The notes under the pieces: model-generated | The model's database searches: none | Told to the model about the DNA's origin: nothing | The model's input: the letters and a program-made list of their open reading frames with translations, nothing else | Source: Roseibium hamelinense | Lineage (GTDB): Bacteria; Pseudomonadota; Alphaproteobacteria; Rhizobiales; Stappiaceae | Assembly: GCF_007830545.1 (NCBI RefSeq) | Contig: NZ_VLLF01000004.1 | Location: forward strand, 186,001 to 250,000 | DNA: 64,000 nt | Direction: 5' to 3' | Part shown: one piece after another, positions 27,069-36,737 of the stretch | Layout of the letters: every line of letters begins with the position of its first letter | Numbering within the stretch: position 1 is the first letter of the stretch | Translations under genes and position numbers: made by a program

Positions 27069-28403
27069 ATGCAAACAAACTTCACCGCTGAACAGCTGCG
27101 TGATAGTCATGTTGCGGAATCCGAAAAGATTCTGCGGAAATGCGTCCATTGCGGGTTTTGCACCGCGACCTGCCCCACTTTTACTTTGCTGGGCGACGAA
27201 CTCGACAGCCCTCGTGGACGCATCTACCTCATTAAAGACATGCTCGAAAACGACCGGCCGGCCGATGAAAAGGTAGTCAAGCACATTGACCGCTGCCTAT
27301 CTTGTCTTGCTTGCATGACCACCTGTCCGTCCGGAGTGCATTACATGCATTTGGTCGACCACGCGCGGGCCCACATCGAAAAAACCTATAAAAGGCCGAT
27401 GTCGGATCGGTTGATGAGAGCGGTCTTGTCCTTCGTGTTGCCCTACCCTTCGCGGTTCCGCCTGGCTTTGGTCGGTGCCTATTTCGGGCGACCCTTCGCC
27501 GGAGTGTTAAAGAAGTTTGGCGGACCGTTAGCGAAAATCGGAGCCATGCTTGAGCTTGCTCCGACGCGCGCTCCCGGTCGCTCGCGCATGGAGGGTCCTG
27601 GTGTGTTCCCGTCGCAAACAACGAGCCGTAAGGGCCGAGTCGCGATTTTGTCCGGATGTGCGCAACCAGTTTTGAAACCCTCGATCAATGATGCGACGAT
27701 CCGTTTGTTGCAGCGCTCTGGCTATGAAATTGTCTTGCCAAAGGGTGAGGTGTGCTGTGGAGCCTTGGTTCATCACATGGGTAAGGAGGAGGCTGCGCTT
27801 GAAAACGCCCGTCGCAATGTCGACGCGTGGATATCAGAAGCCGAGGGCGAGGGGCTGGATGCAATCCTTATCACCGCCTCAGGCTGCGGCACGACGATCA
27901 AAGACTATGGTTTCATGCTGCGCGATGATGAGTCCTACCGCGACAAAGCAGCGAAAGTGTCGGAACTGACCAAGGATATAACCGAGTTTCTTGCGGAAGC
28001 AGATTTGGGAGAACCTGCGCTGAAACCCGACTTTACGGTGGCATATCATTCCGCCTGCTCGATGCAGCACGGCCAGAAAATTACACGCCAACCGAAACAG
28101 TTGCTCTCGGCTGCGGGGTTTAAGGTCAAGGATGTTCCAGAGGGACACCTGTGTTGCGGGTCGGCAGGGACCTACAATATTTTGCAGCCGGAAATCGCGC
28201 GCAAGCTTCGTGATCGAAAGGTGGCGAATATAGAAAAAACCCAGCCGGACTTGATCGCCACCGGCAATATTGGCTGCATTACCCAGATCGGACTAGGGAC
28301 AGCCATACCGATTGTGCACACCGCTGAACTGCTGGATTGGGTTTACGGCGGTCCCTGGCCCGAAGCCTTGCCCGGCCAACTTGAAACTGTGAAAGCCAAC
28401 TGA
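27069..28403 (+). CDS. glcF: Glycolate oxidase iron-sulfur subunit
   Basis: A 444-residue protein with two 4Fe-4S clusters near the N-terminus: CVHCGFCTATCPT (about residues 22-34) and CLSCLACMTTCPS (about 74-86). Two CCG-type domains follow, including GEVCCGALVHHMG and GHLCCGSAGTY. It transfers electrons from GlcDE to the membrane quinone pool. Length matches GlcF proteins of about 430-440. It is separated from glcE by 1.3 kb, and likely has its own promoter. Confidence 0.94.
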   Translation: MQTNFTAEQLRDSHVAESEKILRKCVHCGFCTATCPTFTLLGDELDSPRGRIYLIKDMLENDRPADEKVVKHIDRCLSCLACMTTCPSGVHYMHLVDHARAHIEKTYKRPMSDRLMRAVLSFVLPYPSRFRLALVGAYFGRPFAGVLKKFGGPLAKIGAMLELAPTRAPGRSRMEGPGVFPSQTTSRKGRVAILSGCAQPVLKPSINDATIRLLQRSGYEIVLPKGEVCCGALVHHMGKEEAALENARRNVDAWISEAEGEGLDAILITASGCGTTIKDYGFMLRDDESYRDKAAKVSELTKDITEFLAEADLGEPALKPDFTVAYHSACSMQHGQKITRQPKQLLSAAGFKVKDVPEGHLCCGSAGTYNILQPEIARKLRDRKVANIEKTQPDLIATGNIGCITQIGLGTAIPIVHTAELLDWVYGGPWPEALPGQLETVKAN

Positions 28404-28463
28404 TTTCAATTTTGGAATTTGCCGTATAAACTCTATTTTCGCCATTCAGAATTAGGCAGGGCG

Positions 28464-29116
28464 ATGTCTGCGGGTGGTGAAAATACGGCGATTGTCAGTC
28501 TGGGAATGTCTTGCCAGAGCGCGCGGCAAATCCGGAAGAGCATTGACGTGCTGTCCGCGTCTCTGGGCGAACAGGTTAAGCCAGACCGGTCTTTTTTTGA
28601 CGGGCTGATCGCGCCTATTACTGGCATGTGCCGGTTGTTTGAAGACGGCTTCCCGATCTTCTCGCGCGAGCAGATCATACCGGGGCCGGGCGAGCCGACA
28701 TGGCAACCCTACGGGATCCGGTTTCTGCATCATTTCCGGGATGAGGCAGGGACAGCGGATGTTCTCGTGCAATTTGAGGAGAACCTTTCCCGTTTCAGCT
28801 ACTTGCGTCAAAAGTTCTTGCGGCTGCGGGATCGGGCAAGAGTGATTTTTTTGTGGTGTCCAACACCCAGAACAACCTGCTGGATGTCGCGCGAAAAACG
28901 GATATCCCGACTGCCTTTTCCGATCAGGAATTGGAGAGGCTGCAAAGAGCTGTTGACGGGTTTATGGGCCGCTCCTGCGAATATCTGATTGTCAGCTGTC
29001 CTGGCCGGTACGAGGGGAGAAGCCTGCCGGATCTCCACCACTTGGCGCCCGATGACAGTGAGTGGGCTGGTGACAAAACCCATTGGCGGGCGCTGTTCAA
29101 ACGCTATTTCGAGTAG
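28464..29116 (+). pseudogene. Frameshifted gene, papain-like (DUF1796-type) protein
   Basis: Two overlapping frames together make one protein of about 217 residues. Frame 1 runs from the ATG at 28464 to about 28850 (IVSLGMSCQSARQIR, FFDGLIAPI). Frame 3 continues VVSNTQNNLLDVARKTDIP to the stop at 29116. The break is in a run of seven T (28846-28852). Eight T would read VIFFVVSNTQ without interruption, so one base is missing. Beyond the break, frame 1 becomes unnatural and stops at 28988. The N-terminal pattern resembles DUF1796 putative cysteine peptidases. It is either a real frameshift mutation, a phase-variable tract or a sequencing error. Confidence 0.65.
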
Positions 29117-29174
29117 ATCAGTGTGATGCCGGTTGCGGTCCGAACCCTTCGTGCAACCGATTTGTACAACCGAC

Positions 29175-29915
29175 TCATATTACATGCACTTTGGTGCCGA
29201 CGCCAACACGTTCATAGAGATCGATCACGTCTTCATTGCGCATCCGAATGCATCCCGATGAAACCGCATGTCCGATCGTCCAGGGTTGGTTCGATCCATG
29301 TATCCGGTAAAGCGTGGAGCCGAGGTAGAGTGCGCGTGCACCCAACGGATTGTCCGGTCCGCCTGCCATAAAAACAGGAAGTTCCGGGCGGCGCTTACGC
29401 ATTGCGGCCGGAGGGCGCCAATCTGGCCACTCCGCTTTGCGGGTAACCTTGTGGGTGCCTCCCCATTCAAATCCTGGTTTCCCAACGCCGACCCCATAGC
29501 GGCGGGCGGTGCCGTCGTGCTGGACCAGGTATAAAAAGCGCTCGTTGGTGTTGATTACGATCGTGCCGGGTGCATGCGCCCCATTATAGGGGACAATGGT
29601 GGGCAAGAACTGTGGAGCGATTTGCCGTTGCGGGGCCGGGCGAGTTGCGCGTTGCTGTTGCGTGGGTTGGGCGCGTGTAGTGTTACGTGGTGCGAACAGG
29701 CTAGCAAAACCGCGCTGGCGCTGGGGTTTGGCACGGCGAACTACCCGTTGTTGAGGCTGTTGGAGTTGTAGCAGCCATGGCTCGGTCAGGTTCGGACTAA
29801 GCACCAGCGGCGGAGGCGCGGCTCTGCCGGAATTTGCGGCGTGAGCGTACGAAGCTGCGAAGGTGGCTGCCAGCGCCAAAACTGCTAAATGCGTAACTCG
29901 TCCATACCAAGCCAT
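29175..29915 (-). CDS. L,D-transpeptidase (YkuD family)
   Basis: A 246-residue exported enzyme that forms 3-3 peptidoglycan cross-links or anchors proteins to peptidoglycan. The N-terminal signal is THLAVLALAATFAASYAHA. The middle is Gln/Arg-rich and low complexity (about residues 40-85). The YkuD catalytic domain is C-terminal, with HGSNQPWTIGHAVSSGCIRM holding the active-site His, Ser and Cys. The ATG at 29915 has AGGTGAG upstream; a GTG at 29927 is possible. An AT-rich gap of 248 bases precedes the next gene. Confidence 0.92.
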   Translation of the reverse strand: MAWYGRVTHLAVLALAATFAASYAHAANSGRAAPPPLVLSPNLTEPWLLQLQQPQQRVVRRAKPQRQRGFASLFAPRNTTRAQPTQQQRATRPAPQRQIAPQFLPTIVPYNGAHAPGTIVINTNERFLYLVQHDGTARRYGVGVGKPGFEWGGTHKVTRKAEWPDWRPPAAMRKRRPELPVFMAGGPDNPLGARALYLGSTLYRIHGSNQPWTIGHAVSSGCIRMRNEDVIDLYERVGVGTKVHVI

Positions 29916-30163
29916 TCGATCACTCACCTTACTGATATTGTGCGCAGATGATTAAAACCATTTCGCACAAGTTCATGTTTTGGAAAGAATGATATTGATC
30001 AGGAAAAAGTATTTGGTGAATAAAAAAGAGATTTTTAGGCGTATTATATTTAAAGTTACCATATAGTTTTAAAAGATGGCTTACAAAATATTACAGATCA
30101 AGGTCTCGCTTGAGGAGAGGTAAAAACATATTTGATTTCATTCTGGTTTTTCGAGAGTTAAAG

Positions 30164-30880
30164 TTAACGCACGCGCCGGCGGGCATCGCGAGCAATGATC
30201 GGTAAAAGGTTCTCAATCTGCTTGGACGACATGCCTGGTTCTACGCGCGGGTCATAAAGCATGTTGAGTATAATCTGATCAAAGACCGTGAAACGGCTGT
30301 GGCGCGATCGGTCATTGAACACGGAGTGAAGCAAGGCTTCGTCGTCATTCATCGGTCCCAGTCCCTGGAGCACCTCTTCAACAAGGCATCGGCGGAACAA
30401 AAATTCACCTTCGTCCGAAACAATCACCGCTGCCGAGCGTTTGATGCCGCGACGTCCGGACACGACCCGTACAAGGCATCTCCCGGGGACTTTTGCTTCC
30501 GGGTCCTTGTAAATGTCTTCGCGTACAACCCTCTTGTATTGCGCCCGATCAACAACAAAAATCAAAAAATTGGCGCTATCCGGCCTGCTGGCCAATTCTG
30601 TACTGAGGCCAAAGACTTTTTGATCGATATCACGAAGGAAGCGGTGCACCACTGGTGTCCGGTCGCGGCGGGCAAAATTGTGAACATAGAAGCGGACGGG
30701 AACAGTGTATTTTTTGACAAGGTACGGCTGCCAGCTCCAGGCACGGTATTCGAGACCGAAAACAGTCTTTTTGAAACCTGACAGGATCTCTTCTGTCGAA
30801 AACGTGTCCGATGCTGCGTGCGCGTTTCCGAAAAACGCCAAAAAAAACGCAAAAAAAACAGATCTGCAGGCGGCACGCAT
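30164..30880 (-). CDS. DUF2927 secreted protein
   Basis: A 238-residue protein with an N-terminal signal sequence RSVFFAFFLAFFGNAHA and the DUF2927 core (about residues 60-215). The family motif FRRCLVEEVLQGLGPMND has the conserved Cys and Glu pair. A second Cys lies in PGRCLVRV, and the two may be paired. DUF2927 proteins are periplasmic and uncharacterised; the EE-x-x-Q-x-L-G pattern loosely recalls metallopeptidase helices, but that is speculation. No ribosome site is obvious. Upstream is a gap of about 300 bases. Confidence 0.82.
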   Translation of the reverse strand: MRAACRSVFFAFFLAFFGNAHAASDTFSTEEILSGFKKTVFGLEYRAWSWQPYLVKKYTVPVRFYVHNFARRDRTPVVHRFLRDIDQKVFGLSTELASRPDSANFLIFVVDRAQYKRVVREDIYKDPEAKVPGRCLVRVVSGRRGIKRSAAVIVSDEGEFLFRRCLVEEVLQGLGPMNDDEALLHSVFNDRSRHSRFTVFDQIILNMLYDPRVEPGMSSKQIENLLPIIARDARRRVR

Positions 30881-31178
30881 GTCGGCTTGTTGGCCCGTCT
30901 AGTTGTTAACGTTTTCCAAGATCGCAGTCCCCGATTTTCCGCGAAGAATGTCGCTTGGCAATCTCCTGCTGCCTTCGTACGAGCTTCAAATCAGAGCGCA
31001 AACATATCGAAAGCCGTAACCATAAGGAAACGGAAAATTGGACACGGGCTTGTGTTCACCGCTTCGTCATAAGAAAGACGCTCCGTACAAAGACTTCTTT
31101 AAACATCCACAATTATATCAGTCGTGAGAAGAGGCGTTCAGCTGCGTCATGGGATTACAGGAAAACACGGGAGTGGGC
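30881..31178. other. Intergenic region between DUF2927 and cheZ-like genes
   Basis: About 298 bases between divergent genes. It must hold both promoters. It is AT-rich toward its right end (TTATAT near 31112), but no clear operator, hairpin or ORF is seen. Confidence 0.5.
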
Positions 31179-31931
31179 ATGGCCGCTGTCAAAAGATCGT
31201 TCCGGGCGGAAAGCTTAATCCGTATGAATGCTGGAGACGCTGAGGATCCGACCTTTGCGGAATTCCGGCGGCACCAGGAGTTGATGGCCGAAATCACTTC
31301 TTTGAAGAAAATTATCCAGCAGGGTCAGGTCGCGCAAAAAACCGAGATCGACGCCGAAGCTGTCGGCGAAAAATTCATGAAAGAGTTTCGGAAGGAGCTT
31401 TCCGAAGCAGCCAAGCTGAAAGTAGAACTCGACGCCATTTACGAAGCCATCGCGCAGACCAAGCGGGAAATCGCGACTTTGCATCACACGACCGGTCAGC
31501 AGGGCGAGGAGATGCAACGCGTCACCAACGAACTGGACGCGGTTGTTACCGGGACCGAAGGCGCGACGGAGACCATCCTCTCCGCGGCTGAGTTCATCGA
31601 CGAAACCGCCAATACACTTTCTGCGCGTCTGGCCGATCAGGACGCAGAACTTGCCGGCGACATCCAGGACCGTGTCATACAGATCTTCGAAGCCTGCAAC
31701 TTTCAGGACTTGACCGGCCAGCGAATTACAAAGGTGGTGGGTACTCTTCGGTTTATCGAAGACCGTATCATCCAGATGATGGATATTTGGGGTGGTATTG
31801 AGAGCTTCAAGGAAATCGAAGTGGACCAAAAGGCAGCTGCAGAGGGCGATGCGGCGCTGCTCAACGGTCCGGCGCTGGAAAGCGATATGGACGTTGCCAC
31901 ACAGGACGACATCGACGCCTTGTTTGCGTAA
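31179..31931 (+). CDS. CheZ-like protein phosphatase
   Basis: A 250-residue protein with the CheZ core near its C-terminus. The motif FEACNFQDLTGQRITKVV (about residues 168-185) carries the Asp and Gln used by CheZ to dephosphorylate CheY-P. Upstream is a long helical region (about 20-160) consistent with the CheZ four-helix bundle. The ATG at 31179 is preceded by GGGAGTGGGC; an ATG at 31149 would add ten residues and lacks one. It is monocistronic, ending in a strong terminator. It is far (32 kb) from the cheY-type gene. Its partner is inferred. Confidence 0.8.
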   Translation: MAAVKRSFRAESLIRMNAGDAEDPTFAEFRRHQELMAEITSLKKIIQQGQVAQKTEIDAEAVGEKFMKEFRKELSEAAKLKVELDAIYEAIAQTKREIATLHHTTGQQGEEMQRVTNELDAVVTGTEGATETILSAAEFIDETANTLSARLADQDAELAGDIQDRVIQIFEACNFQDLTGQRITKVVGTLRFIEDRIIQMMDIWGGIESFKEIEVDQKAAAEGDAALLNGPALESDMDVATQDDIDALFA

Positions 31932-31961
31932 GCACAGGTATCTGCAAACCGAATTAACGAG

Positions 31962-31984
31962 CCCGGCCGTGTGGCCGGGTTTTT
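31962..31984 (+). terminator. Intrinsic terminator after the cheZ-like gene
   Basis: CCCGGCC and GGCCGGG form a 7-bp GC stem with a GTGT loop, followed by five T residues. Confidence 0.9.
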
Positions 31985-32050
31985 CTTTCCCGCATGCCGA
32001 GTTACATGCTATAGAACAAATCATAAACAAAATCGGAGGAAGCAGCATCA

Positions 32051-32728
32051 ATGGCATCTGATAAGCGTCTCCACGATCCGGAAACCGGGCTCATCACAGG
32101 TCAGGACGGCAAGACCAGATGCTGGTGGCATGGCGGGTTTGAGGACTATCTGACTTATCACGATCGGGAATGGGGCTGGCCTGTGGCAGATGATATCCGC
32201 CTCTTTGAAAAGATCTGTTTGGAAGGCTTTCAGTCCGGATTGTCCTGGTTGACGATCCTTAGGAAACGGGACGCCTTTCGGAACGCATTTTCCGGGTTCG
32301 ATCCGGACTTGGTTTCGGGGTTCACAGATACGGACGTCGAGCGTTGCCTTGCCGATGCCGGTATTGTCCGGCACCGGGGCAAAATTATATCGACAATCAA
32401 CAATGCAAAACGCGCAATCGACCTTAAGGCCGAGTTTGGAAGCTTGGCCGCCTATGTCTGGCAGTATGAGCCGGCTTTGGAGAACAGGCCGGCCCGGCTG
32501 GATTTCGTTACTGCGAAAACACTTGCGACCACCGCAGAAAGCACAGCCATGTCAAAAGACATGAAGAAACGCGGTTGGACCTTCGTCGGCCCAACAACAG
32601 TGTATGCGTTTATGCAGTCTATGGGCATGGTCAATGATCACCTTGAGGGGTGTTGTTGCCGTGAACCGGTCGAACGGGCGCGTGCGGCCTTCCACAGGCC
32701 GCAGGTAGCCGCCTCGCCAGATCCTTAA
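32051..32728 (+). CDS. tag: DNA-3-methyladenine glycosylase I
   Basis: A 225-residue base-excision repair enzyme that removes 3-methyladenine from DNA. Characteristic motifs are [20 protein letters not shown] (about residues 22-41, catalytic Glu in the family context) and [19 protein letters not shown] (about 60-78). The C-terminal zinc site is provided by the Cys in [10 protein letters not shown] and the His in NDHLEGC. Length is longer than E. coli Tag (187) by a short C-terminal tail. Its stop overlaps the hisG stop region by four bases (convergent). Confidence 0.93.
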   Translation: MASDKRLHDPETGLITGQDGKTRCWWHGGFEDYLTYHDREWGWPVADDIRLFEKICLEGFQSGLSWLTILRKRDAFRNAFSGFDPDLVSGFTDTDVERCLADAGIVRHRGKIISTINNAKRAIDLKAEFGSLAAYVWQYEPALENRPARLDFVTAKTLATTAESTAMSKDMKKRGWTFVGPTTVYAFMQSMGMVNDHLEGCCCREPVERARAAFHRPQVAASPDP

Positions 32729-33693
32729 GCGGCAATCTTGTCCATAAGGGCTTTGACCAAGCGATTTTCTTTAAAAAACACGTAGTCCAGGGTCTCGACG
32801 GTCACCGTCTCTGCGCCCTCTTCAATCAACACTCTTGCGCATTCGGCGACAGCCTCTTTCGGGCATAGCAGGTGCAGCAGGTGGGAATCCGGCGTTGCGG
32901 AATAGGGTTGGATCGCGCCGATCCGGCTCACTGCCCGCAGTGCAGATGTGCGGTCTCGAACAGAGGCTTTGACAAGCTTCGCGCCCCGCGCGTGCTCCTC
33001 TGCAGCTACCCGGTCAAGAACAGCTTTTGCTCCTGCCAATGCGGTAGGCGACCAGTCGGCGTTTCGTGACGCAACAAGGTGGGCCTGACTTTTCAGCATC
33101 ACGCCGTCGCTCAGCACCTTCAGATTGTTCGCCTGAAGGGTTGAGCCGGTTGTCGTGATGTCGACGATGAGTTCAGCAGAGCCCGCTGCGGGCGCACCCT
33201 CCGTTGCGCCCGCACTTTCAACGATCCGATAGTCCGCGATGCCATGTTCTGCAAAGAAGATGCGTGTCAGGTTGACGTATTTGGTGGCCACGCGAAAGCG
33301 TCGGCCATGCCTGCTTCTGAAATCTGAAGCCACGTCCCCGAGATCAGCCATGGTCTCAACGTCGATCCAGGCTTTCGGCACCGCCACAACAACATCAGCA
33401 GAGCCAAAGCCAAGTTCCGATACCACGTGAACGCTTTGCTCCGGCTCGGCGATGCTTTCATGCACGAGATCCAGTCCGGTTATACCGAAATGAACTGATC
33501 CTTCGGAGAGCTCTCTTGCAATTTCAGACGCGGACAAAAACGCGATCTCGACACTGTCGAGTCCTTTGATGGCGCCCCGGTAGTTCCGGGCGCCACCCGG
33601 TTGGGTCACCTTCAGACCAGCGCGCGCAAAAAATTCGTTGGTGTTGTCCTGCAGACGTCCCTTGGAGGGGATGGCGATGATCAGCTTGCTCAT
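32725..33693 (-). CDS. hisG: ATP phosphoribosyltransferase
   Basis: A 322-residue enzyme catalysing the first step of histidine synthesis. The N-terminus [17 protein letters not shown] and the PRPP-binding segment [17 protein letters not shown] (about residues 163-179) are typical. It is much longer than the HisZ-dependent short HisG (about 200-230). The extra C-terminus (about 230-322) looks like an ACT-type domain ([16 protein letters not shown]). It overlaps hisZ by four bases (33690-33693) and is last in hisS-hisZ-hisG. A start at 33732 would have 13 unconserved residues, so the ATG at 33693 is used. Confidence 0.92.
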   Translation of the reverse strand: MSKLIIAIPSKGRLQDNTNEFFARAGLKVTQPGGARNYRGAIKGLDSVEIAFLSASEIARELSEGSVHFGITGLDLVHESIAEPEQSVHVVSELGFGSADVVVAVPKAWIDVETMADLGDVASDFRSRHGRRFRVATKYVNLTRIFFAEHGIADYRIVESAGATEGAPAAGSAELIVDITTTGSTLQANNLKVLSDGVMLKSQAHLVASRNADWSPTALAGAKAVLDRVAAEEHARGAKLVKASVRDRTSALRAVSRIGAIQPYSATPDSHLLHLLCPKEAVAECARVLIEEGAETVTVETLDYVFFKENRLVKALMDKIAA

Positions 33694-34841
33694 GAACCCG
33701 CTCCAAGTGCAGTTGCGATCCGGTCCAGCCAAATCGAAAAGCCCGTCGCTGGAATATCGGCTTCCGCGCCCAGAAGTTTCAAGAGTCTGTCGTAGCGGCC
33801 GCCGCCAACAAGTTGGCCGTCGACCTTGTCACGCTTGTAAATCTCGAAGACGAAACCGGAATAATAGTCGAGGCGCCGGCCAAACTCCGCAGAGAAATAC
33901 AGCCTGTCCTTATTGATGCCGTCCGCTTCGAGCGCCTTCAGCCGGGCGTCAAAATCGGCAATTTGGGATTCTATGTTGATCCCTGTGCGTGTTTCAAATG
34001 CCTGAAGTGCCGAGACAGCATCGCCGCCGGTTTCTTGGATGCTGAGAAAATCCTTGAGCTGCTGGGCGGCTTGCGAATGGTCGGAAGAGCCGCTGGCAAG
34101 TGCGGCCTGTTCCAGGAACCGATCAGCGATCTCACCCGCTGTGCGCCCACCTACCGCCGAGATTCCGGCTATGGAAAGAAGGTCCTCGACGACCGCATGC
34201 GCTGCTTCCGGTGCCGCGCTTTCAAGAGCCGACAGGAAGCCAAGCCGTACATCCCGGCTGTCATCAATTTGATCTGCCGTACGTGCCATGCGGTCAATGG
34301 CGGACGTGAGCTTATCGGTGTCGCCGAAAAGGTCTTTCAAGCGGCGCTGCCAGACCTGGGGCAAACCGGTTCCGGCCAGTACAGCTGCAAAGATGGCCTC
34401 GTCTCCGACACGGACTTCAAAGCCGCTCAATCCAAAAGCCTCGACAGCGTTGACAGCGGCGCGCAGCATGTCCGCATCGGCCTGTAAACGGTCACTGCGG
34501 CCAAAACTCTCAGCCCCGATCTGATCTATTTCCCCCAGCCCGTCCGAACGTTGCCGAAAAACCGGTCCGCGATAGCAATAGTTGACCGGCAGTCCCGATG
34601 TAGCCGTTTCCAGATGCAGCCTGCATACGGGGATTGTGAAGTCAGGCCGCAGACACAGGTCGGTCCCGTCCTGACCAGTGGTCAGATACAGCCGCCGCCG
34701 GATGTCTTCGCCAGCCAGATCCAGAAACAAATCGGCCGGTTGCAAGAGCGGCGGTGAAGCCATTCGGTGCCCGTCGGCAACGAACTTTTCGACCACCTTG
34801 GCGATTGTTGCATCCATGGTTTCATCCGTCCCGTTTTGCAT
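33690..34841 (-). CDS. hisZ: HisZ, ATP phosphoribosyltransferase regulatory subunit
   Basis: A 383-residue paralogue of histidyl-tRNA synthetase catalytic domains. Motifs shared with HisS include [20 protein letters not shown] (about residues 35-54) and [15 protein letters not shown]. HisZ lacks aminoacylation and forms a complex with HisG. The exact start is uncertain: ATG at 34841 leaves 16 bases to hisS, while ATG at 34817 also fits. It lies between hisS and hisG on one strand with tight spacing, so the three genes form an operon. Confidence 0.9.
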   Translation of the reverse strand: MQNGTDETMDATIAKVVEKFVADGHRMASPPLLQPADLFLDLAGEDIRRRLYLTTGQDGTDLCLRPDFTIPVCRLHLETATSGLPVNYCYRGPVFRQRSDGLGEIDQIGAESFGRSDRLQADADMLRAAVNAVEAFGLSGFEVRVGDEAIFAAVLAGTGLPQVWQRRLKDLFGDTDKLTSAIDRMARTADQIDDSRDVRLGFLSALESAAPEAAHAVVEDLLSIAGISAVGGRTAGEIADRFLEQAALASGSSDHSQAAQQLKDFLSIQETGGDAVSALQAFETRTGINIESQIADFDARLKALEADGINKDRLYFSAEFGRRLDYYSGFVFEIYKRDKVDGQLVGGGRYDRLLKLLGAEADIPATGFSIWLDRIATALGAGS

Positions 34842-34857
34842 ATCCGCGTTCAACCCA

Positions 34858-36381
34858 TCAGATTGCCGCGGTGCGGCGACGATCCTCAGCCTGACTTGCA
34901 AGAATTGCCTTGACCGTTTCGATCAGTTTGTTTTGTGCCACCTGGATCTGTGCCGGCCGGCTTTCGCGCCATGTCACGTTGTCTGTGATTTCCTCGGACA
35001 GGCGCTTGCCCTCGATCAGGTCCTTGATCTGGACTTCGCCGGCTTCAAACTCGTCGGAGCCTTGAATGATGGCAATCGGGCAATTGCGGCGGTCGGCGTA
35101 TTTCAGCTGATTGCCGAACTTTTTCCAGTTGCCTTGGTACATCTCGGCGCGAATGCCAGCTTGGCGCAGAGCCTGCACCATCTTCTGATATCGGCCAAGC
35201 GCATCCGTGTCGCCGTCCATGACGGTGACCAGAACCGGCGCAACCACGTTGACGGTGTTCAGCTTGCCGAGGTTTTTCAGCGCGGTCATCAGGCGGGAGA
35301 CGCCGATGGAAAAGCCGGTCGCCGGAACATCGCGGCCGGTGAAGCGCTTGACCAGCCCGTCATAGCGCCCGCCGCCGCCGACAGAGCCGAACTGAACGAC
35401 TTCGCCCTTTTCATTGGTGACGTCGAAGAGCAGCTCAGCCTCGTAGACCATGCCGGTGTAGTATTCGAGACCGCGGACGATGGATGGTGAGGCAACGATC
35501 CGGTCAATTCCGTATCCTGCCGATTGGACCAATTTTACTAGGTCACCAATCTCTGCCCCAGCAGCACTTACTGCTGGATGGCTATCAAAAATATAGTCCA
35601 AATGGTCTTTGAAGGATTTACTATCGTTTTCGTAGTTCTGATCGTCAATCAACTTAGTGAGCATGTCGATCTGGATCGCACCCAAACCGGCGCCCCTCGT
35701 GAAATCGCCGCTCTCATCTTTACGGCCTTCACCGAGCAGCAGGCGAACGCCTTCAATCCCGAACTTGTCCAGCTTGTCGATGGCTCTGAGAACCGTCAGG
35801 CGGCGCTCCGCATTCTCATCACCGCCCAGGCCAATGGCCTCCATGACACCGTCCAGAACCTTGCGGTTGTTGACCCGGATCACGTATTGGCCGCGCGGGA
35901 TGCCAAGGGCTTCCATGGTGTCGGCCATCATCATGCACATTTCCGCATCGGCCTGAACGCCGGGCGCGCCAACGGTATCGGCATCGAACTGCATGAACTG
36001 GCGGAACCGGCCCGGTCCCGGCTTTTCGTTCCGGAACACCCAGCCGGCGCGGTAGGTGCGGTAGGGCAGCTGGATTTCGTTGATGTTTTCCGACACATGG
36101 CGCGCGAGCGGCGCGGTCAGATCGTAACGCAGGCTCATCCACTGCTCGTCGTCGTCCTGCACCGAAAAAACACCGGCATTTGGCCGGTCCGTGTCGGGCA
36201 GGAACTTGCCCAGGCAATCCGTGTATTCGAACGCGGGTGTTTCGACCGGGTCAAAGCCGTATCGCTCGTAGACCTTGCGGATCTTGCCCAACATTTCGTC
36301 GGTTGCACGGATGTCCTCAGCCGAGCGGTCAACGAAGCCGCGCGGCAGGCGCGCTTTCAGTTTTTGTTGTTTTTTGCTCAT
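34858..36381 (-). CDS. hisS: Histidyl-tRNA synthetase
   Basis: A 507-residue class II synthetase charging tRNA-His. Class II motif 2 is visible as [20 protein letters not shown], with motif 3 near FSIGVSRL. The His-binding signature [13 protein letters not shown] is present, and the C-terminal anticodon-binding domain spans about residues 400-490. It is longer than E. coli HisS (424) and similar to alphaproteobacterial forms. The start at 36381 ([16 protein letters not shown]) is chosen over an upstream ATG at 36486 with no homology. It heads hisS-hisZ-hisG. Confidence 0.95.
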   Translation of the reverse strand: MSKKQQKLKARLPRGFVDRSAEDIRATDEMLGKIRKVYERYGFDPVETPAFEYTDCLGKFLPDTDRPNAGVFSVQDDDEQWMSLRYDLTAPLARHVSENINEIQLPYRTYRAGWVFRNEKPGPGRFRQFMQFDADTVGAPGVQADAEMCMMMADTMEALGIPRGQYVIRVNNRKVLDGVMEAIGLGGDENAERRLTVLRAIDKLDKFGIEGVRLLLGEGRKDESGDFTRGAGLGAIQIDMLTKLIDDQNYENDSKSFKDHLDYIFDSHPAVSAAGAEIGDLVKLVQSAGYGIDRIVASPSIVRGLEYYTGMVYEAELLFDVTNEKGEVVQFGSVGGGGRYDGLVKRFTGRDVPATGFSIGVSRLMTALKNLGKLNTVNVVAPVLVTVMDGDTDALGRYQKMVQALRQAGIRAEMYQGNWKKFGNQLKYADRRNCPIAIIQGSDEFEAGEVQIKDLIEGKRLSEEITDNVTWRESRPAQIQVAQNKLIETVKAILASQAEDRRRTAAI

Positions 36382-36735
36382 GTTTAGAAGGCCCTGGCGA
36401 GAATGCGGCGTCCGCCTCGAAGCCTGAAGCGGCAGGCGGGTGCATGGGGGTGATCCTGTTTCGCCGTGTCGTAGACGAAACATCAAGCCAGAGCAAGCAT
36501 AGGGCCGCCATTCAGAGCTTTTGAAAGAGCCCGCAGTGTTCTGTCCGCATGTACTGCCTCAATTTCGCCTTCCCCATGGTCGAAATCGCGCACTGAATTG
36601 ACGGTCCAGCCCAGCCAGCTGCCTGTAAATCTTGCATTCCGGGCAAACACGGCTATGGTCCGCGCACTTCTCCAGCAAACAGCATCTTCTGACCGGCAAC
36701 GCTGAAGACCGGCATACGATTGAGTATTTAATTGC
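36382..36735. other. Intergenic region left of the glycosyltransferase gene
   Basis: About 354 bases between the hisS start and the glycosyltransferase start. No palindrome or conserved site is evident. The only possible gene is a small reverse-strand ORF (36483-36737), listed separately. Confidence 0.4.
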
Positions 36736-36737
36736 AT
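36483..36737 (-). CDS. Possible small protein, unsupported
   Basis: An 84-residue ORF on the reverse strand, starting at an ATG that overlaps the divergent glycosyltransferase start. The predicted sequence ([13 protein letters not shown] and [18 protein letters not shown]) looks less random than most shadow ORFs here, and the ORF occupies an otherwise empty gap. There is no ribosome site, no family match I recognise, and its start conflicts with the neighbouring gene. It could be chance. Confidence 0.25.
   Translation of the reverse strand: MQLNTQSYAGLQRCRSEDAVCWRSARTIAVFARNARFTGSWLGWTVNSVRDFDHGEGEIEAVHADRTLRALSKALNGGPMLALA

Noticed and set aside
31215-32057. 280-codon ORF antisense to the CheZ-like gene
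   Set aside because: Opposite a gene with the conserved CheZ motif and a correct ribosome site.
35578-36387. 269-codon ORF antisense to hisS
   Set aside because: Opposite a clear synthetase gene; no ribosome site or recognisable domain.
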